Below are positions 58,514 through 64,000 of a stretch of DNA of 64,000 bases, piece by piece. The position numbers were made by a program, and so were the translations under genes. Under the pieces are notes generated by a model that made no database searches, had not been told where the DNA came from, and saw nothing but the letters and a program-made list of their open reading frames with translations. This DNA comes from Condylostoma magnum (Eukaryota > Ciliophora > Heterotrichea > Heterotrichida > Condylostomatidae). Every line of letters begins with the position of its first letter. The first letter of the stretch is position 1. The stretch spans positions 47,810 to 111,809 of the forward strand of contig CAKKTI010000018.1 in NCBI GenBank assembly GCA_920105805.1, read 5' to 3'.

Positions 58514-59044
58514 ATGTCAATAGAGAACTTAATTGAAGACTCATCTAAAGCTTCGTAAATAGGACAAAAATAATTCCTTTTAGATAATTTTATAAGTAAA
58601 AAGAACAAACCTAGAAGATAAACAGGAAGAACTCTTATGTAAATACCTCAACAAGAATGCAACTACTCTCTGTATATACCTTTGAATGAAATGTGAAAAG
58701 AATACATGAATAGTCTTCTTGGTGGTAATTATAGCCCTTAAAATATATACTAAAAACTTATAAAAGCAGACCTCCACGGCAGTTTAGTATCCATTTGACG
58801 TTCAAAATGCGATTCATATAAAAGTCTAAGAGGCATAGTGCTCTAAGAGACCTAAAAATCCTTTAGAGTAATTTCACCTGACAACAAAATAAGAACTCTA
58901 TTAAAACAAGGCAGTATATTTCTAATAGAGCTAGGTGACAAGGTGATAAGATTATACGGTGAATCCTTTATATACAAGCCTGAAGATCGTTCAAAGCTCC
59001 GGTACAAAAAGCGCTCTAATTTTACTTGGTTAGGTAATAATTAA
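58514..59044 (+). CDS. POP4: RNase P/MRP subunit POP4 (Rpp29)
   Basis: About 176 residues. The C-terminal barrel characteristic of Rpp29/POP4 is complete: [20 protein letters not shown], then [59 protein letters not shown]4 binds the RNase P and RNase MRP RNAs and supports 5' tRNA and pre-rRNA processing in the nucleus. The N-terminal 70 residues ([20 protein letters not shown]) are a family-specific extension. Stop TAA 59042-59044 lies two bases before the ETF-beta start, the tightest same-strand spacing here. Confidence 0.92.
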
Positions 59045-59046
59045 AT

Positions 59047-59811
59047 ATGCTGAAGATTTTGGTTCCCATTAAACGTGTGATCGATTATACAGCCAAGGTC
59101 AGGGTTAAGCCTGATTTGACCGGAGTTGATTTAAGCTTGGTGAAGATGTCAATGAATCCATTCTGTGAAAACGCTGTAGAAGAAGCTGTTAGACTTAAGG
59201 AAGCCAAAAAGGTTGAATCGATTACTACAATAACAATTGGCCCAAAATAAGCTACAGATGTGCTTCGCACATCGCTGGCCATGGGAGCAGATCAGGCTAT
59301 TCATGTTGAGACGGACTTGAGGCCTGATATAGATCTCCTTCCTCTCTCAATCGCCAGGATCCTTCGTTACTTTGTGACCCGTGATGAATACAACCTAGTC
59401 CTAATGGGAAAGTAAGCAATAGATTAAGACTGCAGCCAAACACCCCAGATGCTTGCCGGGATGCTCGGGTGGTCTTAAGGCACCTTCCTCAGTAGTTTAC
59501 AAGTGGAAGACAACAAGCTGAAAATAGACAGAGAAATAGACGGTGGAATGCAAAGCCTGGAGCTTTCCCTGCCAAGTGTTGTAAGCTGTGACTTAAGAAT
59601 AAACACTCCCAGATTCTCCCCCATACCCGCGATCATGAAAGCCAAGAAAAAGCCATTAGAATCCCTTAAAGACAAAGACCTGGGCATAGACCTATAGGCC
59701 CAGTACGAGACTTTAGAAGTAAATGCTCCGGAGGAACGCAAAGCAGGGATAATGGTAGAAAGTGTTGACGAGCTGATTGACAAGCTGAAGAACGAGGCCA
59801 AGGTTATTTAG
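59047..59811 (+). CDS. ETFB: Electron transfer flavoprotein, beta subunit
   Basis: About 254 residues, matching the family length. Motifs in order: [56 protein letters not shown], then [17 protein letters not shown], and the C-terminal [23 protein letters not shown]-beta binds AMP and pairs with ETF-alpha in the mitochondrial matrix. It takes electrons from acyl-CoA dehydrogenases, including those of valine breakdown, and passes them to ETF-QO. It is slightly GC-richer than its neighbours, as expected for a well-expressed gene. Stop TAG 59809-59811 lies two bases from the UNC119 stop. Confidence 0.95.
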
Positions 59812-59813
59812 TT

Positions 59814-60338
59814 TTAGTTACCTGAATAATCATACTCGGCTCTGGTGTGCATGATTAATTGGTCATCCACAAAGAAAAAGCTGTCGGATTTGATCTCATA
59901 AGGAGAATTCACGATTTCAGTTATTTCCTCAGGTTGGAATTATGGCAGGTTGTAAATATGCTCCCAGGTGTTGGCAGAGTTCGGTATGCAAAAGCCTATC
60001 ATGAAGTCGTAGCTTTGGATTAGTCTGTCTCTAAAATAGTGTCGTTCTATCATTCTTAGCCCGTTTATTGGTTGGTCTCCCACTGTAAATGTAAGCATTG
60101 TACCGATAGTGCTGAGTCGGAGGAAGTCTGGGGGGAATTAGTATTGAATAAATCTTGTCTCGTCAGTTTGAGCCTCTGGTTCTCTTTCTAAGTCAAAAAG
60201 AACTATTCCAGATTCGAGGTCACGCACACGAAAACTGCCGAATTTTATATCGTGAACATTCGCTTCGAGGGGACAGAGAAAATCAGAGCAGGCTTCTTGG
60301 AAATTAAGGATTTCGTCTGGAGTTGGTCCACTTGACAT
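59814..60338 (-). CDS. UNC119: UNC119 lipid-binding trafficking factor
   Basis: About 174 residues, missing only the disordered N-terminal tail of animal UNC119. Landmarks: [20 protein letters not shown], then [16 protein letters not shown], where the conserved Gln is TAA 60138-60140. [59 protein letters not shown] and a Ser-Gly end follow. UNC119 carries myristoylated proteins, releasing them through ARL3 in cilia. Acylated candidates in the window (genes at 468, 14283 and 14835) are possible cargo. Stop TAA 59814-59816. Confidence 0.95.
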
Positions 60339-60373
60339 ATTTTATTACTATTATTATTGGTTTATGCTAATAT

Positions 60374-61165
60374 TTAAGAAAGCTGCTCATTAAGTTGATT
60401 TGGCTTATTTTTTTGCATGAATATAAGGACACTTTCATGATTCCCGATTCTTTGAGCTTGAGAAATTGCAGTGTCACCGAGTTTATTTGAAATGTTTCAA
60501 TCAGCCCCTAAACTTACTAGTAATCGTACCATATCAGTATTTTTCTCTTTTACAGCGTAATGAAGAGGCGTTTCACCGTAATTATTCTATGAATTAACCT
60601 AAGAAGTTTTTGATATGATGAATCTTGTCATTTCTAAAGTACTAAACTTAACAGCTATATGAAGTAAAGAGTCTCCTTTATTTCCATCAAAAATTTAATC
60701 TAGATTTACACCGTGAGCTTCATGATTTACCATCTGCTCAAAATCAGACTCCTTAACGTTTTATATTATTTTACTTGGATCTTATAAAGACTCTACATGT
60801 TCTTAATATTATTATACTGTAAAAACTTGATTGCATGCTTCGCATTTCCTTTTTATTCTAGTACATCTACTTATATGTATTTAGTAGTTATTTTCAGGTA
60901 TTTCCTCTAAACTGCATAAATATTACCAGTTTTCGCATTGTTAGGAATTATTATTGTAGTTTGTTATAAATGTATTATCTTTTTCTATTGTTGTTATACG
61001 TTTTGCAAATTATTCTAGTCTATTAAGTAGTGCTGTGTTCTCTCTTCGTAGAGAGTTAATGGTAGAATTTGAATCTATCAATTAAGCTTTTAAATTTTCA
61101 TTTTCTTCTAATAATTCGTTAAACTGTATTAAAATTACACGTCGGGTTGTTTAGGGTCTGGACAT
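60374..61165 (-). CDS. Ankyrin-repeat protein with zinc-finger-like region
   Basis: About 263 residues. An N-terminal coiled coil (LIQFNELLEENENLKAQLID) is followed by a Cys/His region (about 75-125: QQCENWQYLCSLEEIPENNY, HISRCTRIKRKCEACNQVF and an HVESL end) that may fold as a TRAF-type or ubiquitin-binding zinc finger. Three ankyrin repeats follow (GDSLLHIAVKFSTLEMTRFI, YGETPLHYAVKEKNTDMVRL, ADWNISNKLGDTAISQAQRI). The resemblance to adaptor proteins of signalling complexes is loose. Stop TAA 60374-60376. Confidence 0.75.
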
Positions 61166-61254
61166 TTTTCTAGTATTTTTATGATGTTAAAAAGAAAGAA
61201 TTATGTAATGTACACTGTATGTTTAACATTTAAAAACAACTAAATACACATTAA

Positions 61255-61749
61255 TTAACAGGAAAGTTTTCTTTGCTTGTATTTCAAGTACTCTAAATAA
61301 ATTTCTTTATCAAATCTTGTTCTTTGCGTTTAAACACTTCTTTAAGGCTTTTACTTTATCTTTATGATAGGATTTGATATTATATTTCTTTTTTACCTAT
61401 AATTAGTTAATTTATACCCTGTGAATCCAGCTCTATTCATTTTGTAACTTATTTAAGGTTATTTTCTTATATTTCTTATTTATACTTCATCTAATGATAG
61501 TCTTCGTATTCTGAAAAGCTTATTTCCTGGAAAATTTCTGTTATAAGAAGTACTAGGAACTCCTATGTTCAATGGACTAATCTAAACACTTCTTAACGCC
61601 TTAGACTAAATATGAATAGTCCTTTAAGCAAATACGGGGGTTTAAACCTGAGTTGATTACCCCTTAGAAAACTCTTATTGAGTTTGCCTAAAAAGACTAT
61701 TTGGGTGTAATTATATCTTTAATTATTTTGATATCGACTGCGATTTCAT
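61255..61749 (-). CDS. Unrecognised Arg/Gln-rich basic protein
   Basis: About 164 residues. A Gln/Ser-rich first half (SISKQLKIQLHPNSLFRQTQ, QEFSKGQSTQVQTPVFAQR) leads to a basic second half (YNRNFPGNKLFRIRRLSLDE, RTRFDKEIYLEYLKYKQRKL). No hydrophobic core is evident, so it is probably disordered. The frame was chosen over two others because composition is even and it ends cleanly at TAA 61255-61257. No family was recognised. Confidence 0.45.
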
Positions 61750-61924
61750 GTTTAATTTTACATAAGGCTCAATTAAGCCTTAATCAGTAAATTATAAAGC
61801 AATATTACAAATTCAAACACAACTATAATAACTCTCGAAATTACCCTTAGTACTCCTTTAAAACACTATATAACACAAAAATAATTCTAAACTTTCCCCT
61901 GCCATTAATCCAATAATACTAATC

Positions 61925-62659
61925 ATGTCCAGTTCATCAATCAATCTACGTAAAATTTCTGATGATTCTCTTTTTGAGGAGGTAAAACGACGATTTGAAT
62001 GCTCATTCCGCCCAATAGGACATGTAGTTTTAATGGGTCCACCAGCCTCAGGCAAAGGAACCCAATCCCCCCGTCTCCGCGATCTTAACTGCTGGTGTCA
62101 TATTTCAACTGGTGACCTCCTCCGTGAGGAAGTAAAACAGGGAACAGAACTGGGACAAAGAGCTAAATAGATAATGGAGTCAGGCGGCCTTGTATAGGAC
62201 GACATAATCCTGGGAATGGTTAGAAATCAACTCAGACAGCCAGAGTGCAGTCGTGGAGCTATTTTTGACGGATTTCCTCGTACTCAACCCCAAGCCCAGG
62301 GTCTTGATAGAATACTTGAGGAGGAAGGCTATGCATTGAAAAAGGCTGTTGACTTTTCTATTGATGATGAGCTATTAGCCGAGAGAATAGTCAATAGAAG
62401 GGTCCACTTAGCTAGTGGAAGAACTTACAATGTGAAATTTGCTCCCCCTAAGGTAGAGGGTAAGGATGATGTCACTGGGGAAGACTTAGTATAGAGAAAG
62501 GATGATACTGTTGAAGTTTTTAATAGCAGGATGAAGTCTTATCATGAAATGACTAAACCTCTTATTGATTATTATAAGAATTAGGGAAAGTATGAGTGCA
62601 TTGATGCCAATCAGCCAGTTGAAACTGTCTGGGATAAGGTTAAGAAGTTATTAGGTTAG
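61925..62659 (+). CDS. AK2: Adenylate kinase (AK2-like, long lid)
   Basis: About 244 residues. P-loop GPPASGKGTQ (Ser in place of the usual Gly/Ala), then the NMP domain (HISTGDLLREEVKQGTELGQ), FDGFPRTQPQAQGLDRIL and the long LID. The LID has RRVHLASGRTYNVKFAPPKV, DDVTGEDLVQRKDD and a final ECIDANQPVETVWDKV helix. It catalyses 2 ADP = ATP + AMP. The long LID is typical of mitochondrial or long-type kinases, but the N-terminus (SSSSINLRKISDDS) does not look like a presequence, so the location is open. Stop TAG 62657-62659. Confidence 0.95.
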
Positions 62660-62670
62660 TAATTAACAGG

Positions 62671-63159
62671 TTAATCTCTGAGGCTGTAGTTTTCCTCAGA
62701 TTTTCTTTATGTATCAGGCATTTCCAGTGCTTCGTCTTCCTCGTCCTCTGATTCATCTTGCGTTGGCTAGCTTAGTATACGATACACTGCTAGCAATGCT
62801 ATTAGAACACCTGATATTTTTAAGTAAGAGTAAATTGGCGTTTTTTCCTTTCACTACATACTTAGCAAGGCTTTAAAATGAGTATTTTTGCTACTTAAGA
62901 TGTTTAGAGTTTGTAATAAATTATCACTTAGTAGGTATTTTATAAATCTAAAAGTGTACTTAGATATTTACTTAATAAATTCTATTACAGGTATACTGGA
63001 ATAGAGTATTTAAACTATTCTGTTTAAACCATCCATGAAATTGTGTACATCTTATGCGAAATTACGTTGCTAGTCTTAAGGTTGCATGTTTTACTGCATT
63101 CCCATTGGCCTCATATTCATGTTACGATGCATAAATTGATTTCCGAAGCGATTATACAT
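62671..63159 (-). CDS. Small membrane protein, possibly PEX13-like
   Basis: About 162 residues. It starts with a Met/Asn/Gln-rich stretch (YNRFGNQFMHRNMNMRPMGM) reminiscent of the YG-rich N-terminus of PEX13. A helical region (FMDGLNRIVQILYSSIPVIE, ISKYTFRFIKYLLSD) and one membrane helix (ISGVLIALLAVYRILS) follow, then an acidic tail (DESEDEEDEALEMPD). PEX13 itself usually has an SH3 domain, which is absent. The assignment depends on the N-terminal pattern and is weak. Stop TAA 62671-62673. Confidence 0.4.
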
Positions 63160-63217
63160 TATAAATGTCATAAAAAGTAAAAAAAACACATTTTCTCTTA
63201 ATAGTAATATTTACTAA

Positions 63218-64000
63218 TCATTTCTTTACTGATCTTTTCTTTATTGGGGAAATTGCTTTGTTAGTTGGAGTCTTTCCTTTAGAGTTCTGTCTTTTCAACT
63301 TGCTTGGCGAACTTCCTTTAGAGCTTTGTCTTTATAACTTACTAGGTGAGCTTCCTTTAGATTATTATCTTGAAAGCTTACTAGGAGAATTAGATCCAGT
63401 AACATTAAAAGACGAATAGGCTGTTAATTTCTTTACAGGCTTTCTAGGTTAATCAAACTTCCTTTCCTCTTCTCTAGCAAATCTTTCAATAAACTCTAAT
63501 AAAGGAACTACTTAGTTTTGGTAGTTTACAACTAAATTATCATCGTGGAGAGTAATATGCACTCTTTTAGTGCCGAATAAGTACAGTTCACTTCCTTCTC
63601 TTACTATAGGAACCTTTAGTTTTTATGCGTTTACTGCTTAGCTTAGTTTTAAGTCTACAGGGTCAAATGGAATTGGTACATATTTTGGATTTTCTCGCTT
63701 TTTCTCTCCTACCATTTTGCGTAGTCCAAACAGCTCGTGGGCCTTCTCATCAATTATTCTTTTAAGTTTTTTGTGTACTCTATCTTCTGCTAGTTCTGTT
63801 TTGCATTAAAGCAGCAGAAAGTCTGTTACGTATTTTAATTCATCGTATAGCATTTGTCTCTTGTCTAAAGCACTTTCATAGCTGGATTTTCTGCTTTCAA
63901 ATATTTCCTGTAAGTCTTTGTCTGAATGTAGTAGGGCTTCTACTGATTAGAGTTGATTTTCTAGTTTTTTTATCAATGGTTAGAACTCCTTTATCTCTTG
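63218..64000 (-). CDS. Coiled-coil protein with tandem SPSK repeats (5' end outside window)
   Basis: The last 260 residues are visible. Coiled coil (KEFQPLIKKLENQLQSVEAL, SYESALDKRQMLYDELKYVT) is followed by a compact beta-like region (KYVPIPFDPVDLKLSQAVNA, KRVHITLHDDNLVVNYQNQV). A basic tail repeats a 13-residue unit built on SPSKLxRQxSKG. Such tails are typical kinase substrates. The family is unknown. It ends at TGA 63218-63220 after KKRSVKK. Confidence 0.6.
63273..63389 (-). repeat. Three tandem 39-base units coding a 13-residue phospho-site repeat
   Basis: Units start near 63273, 63312 and 63351 and share a cttcctttag core, with moderate divergence between copies. They code the SPSKLxRQxSKG units of the gene ending at 63218, and the length (a multiple of three) keeps the frame. 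A fourth, weaker unit may follow in the protein (KTPTNKAISPIK). Confidence 0.75.

Noticed and set aside
1-64000. Idea that internal stops mark pseudogenes or prophage decay
   Set aside because: The frames stay intact through every conserved motif, the interrupting codons sit at Gln or Trp positions, and indels are almost absent. Reassignment explains this better than decay.
1-64000. Loxodes/karyorelict code (TGA the only stop)
   Set aside because: HIBADH, GLRX5, DRC2 and ETFB have no TGA near their natural ends, whereas TAA or TAG occurs exactly there. TAA/TAG must therefore terminate too.

Overview
Organism and code. The window is nuclear DNA from a ciliate, most probably a heterotrich like Condylostoma. 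Conventional ORFs are short fragments, because conserved proteins run through TAA and TAG (read as Gln) and TGA (read as Trp). Examples are Gln at TAA 60138-60140 inside the UNC119 core, and Trp at TGA in WD40 blades, a MATH domain, a RING finger and kelch blades. The same three codons must also terminate translation: gene ends fall at TAA, TAG and TGA just before the next gene. This matches the context-dependent-stop code (translation table 28). Because almost any frame stays open, genes were called from conserved domains, composition, frame continuity and neighbour spacing. Exact stops are often uncertain by one to a few codons.

Layout. About 50 genes fill the 64 kb, almost all without introns and with minimal spacers (0-30 bp is common). 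1-12.4 kb: kelch and BET-type bromodomain proteins, a LITAF protein, dephospho-CoA kinase, glutaredoxin-5, an axonemal-dynein-light-chain-like coiled-coil protein, a cyclic-nucleotide-binding protein, a WD40 protein, a second LITAF protein, a tandem tetraspanin and an acidic protein. 12.6-24.2 kb: a polytopic membrane protein, two acylated-looking MGN proteins (one with a myosin-TH1-like domain), Beclin-1/ATG6, a divergent MAP kinase and a 1,490-residue Cys-rich receptor with a membrane C-terminus. 24.5-35.5 kb: a RING/B-box/MATH (TRIM37-like) protein, a receptor with a periplasmic-binding-like ectodomain, a VTT-domain protein, a VEFS-box protein, an ankyrin protein and a doublecortin protein. 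35.6-44.5 kb: nexin-dynein regulatory complex subunit DRC2, kelch and EF-hand proteins, PEX14 with a PUB domain, an NCKX-type exchanger and 3-hydroxyisobutyrate dehydrogenase. 44.5-57.8 kb: a 2,030-residue beta-helix membrane protein, a protease-like/kelch protein, a Patched/RND-type protein and an IQ-motif protein. 57.8-64 kb: RNase P subunit POP4, ETF-beta, UNC119, an ankyrin protein, adenylate kinase, a possible PEX13-like protein and a Ser/Pro-repeat coiled-coil protein cut by the window edge.

How they fit together. Several genes serve cilia and cortex (DRC2, doublecortin, dynein-like coiled coil, UNC119, EF-hand, tetraspanin). Others form organelle housekeeping sets: peroxisome (PEX14, possibly PEX13), mitochondrion (GLRX5, HIBADH, ETF-beta) and autophagy/endosome (Beclin, VTT, LITAF). 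There is no sign of operons; the crowding reflects genome compaction. No tRNA, rRNA, CRISPR or transposon was seen.
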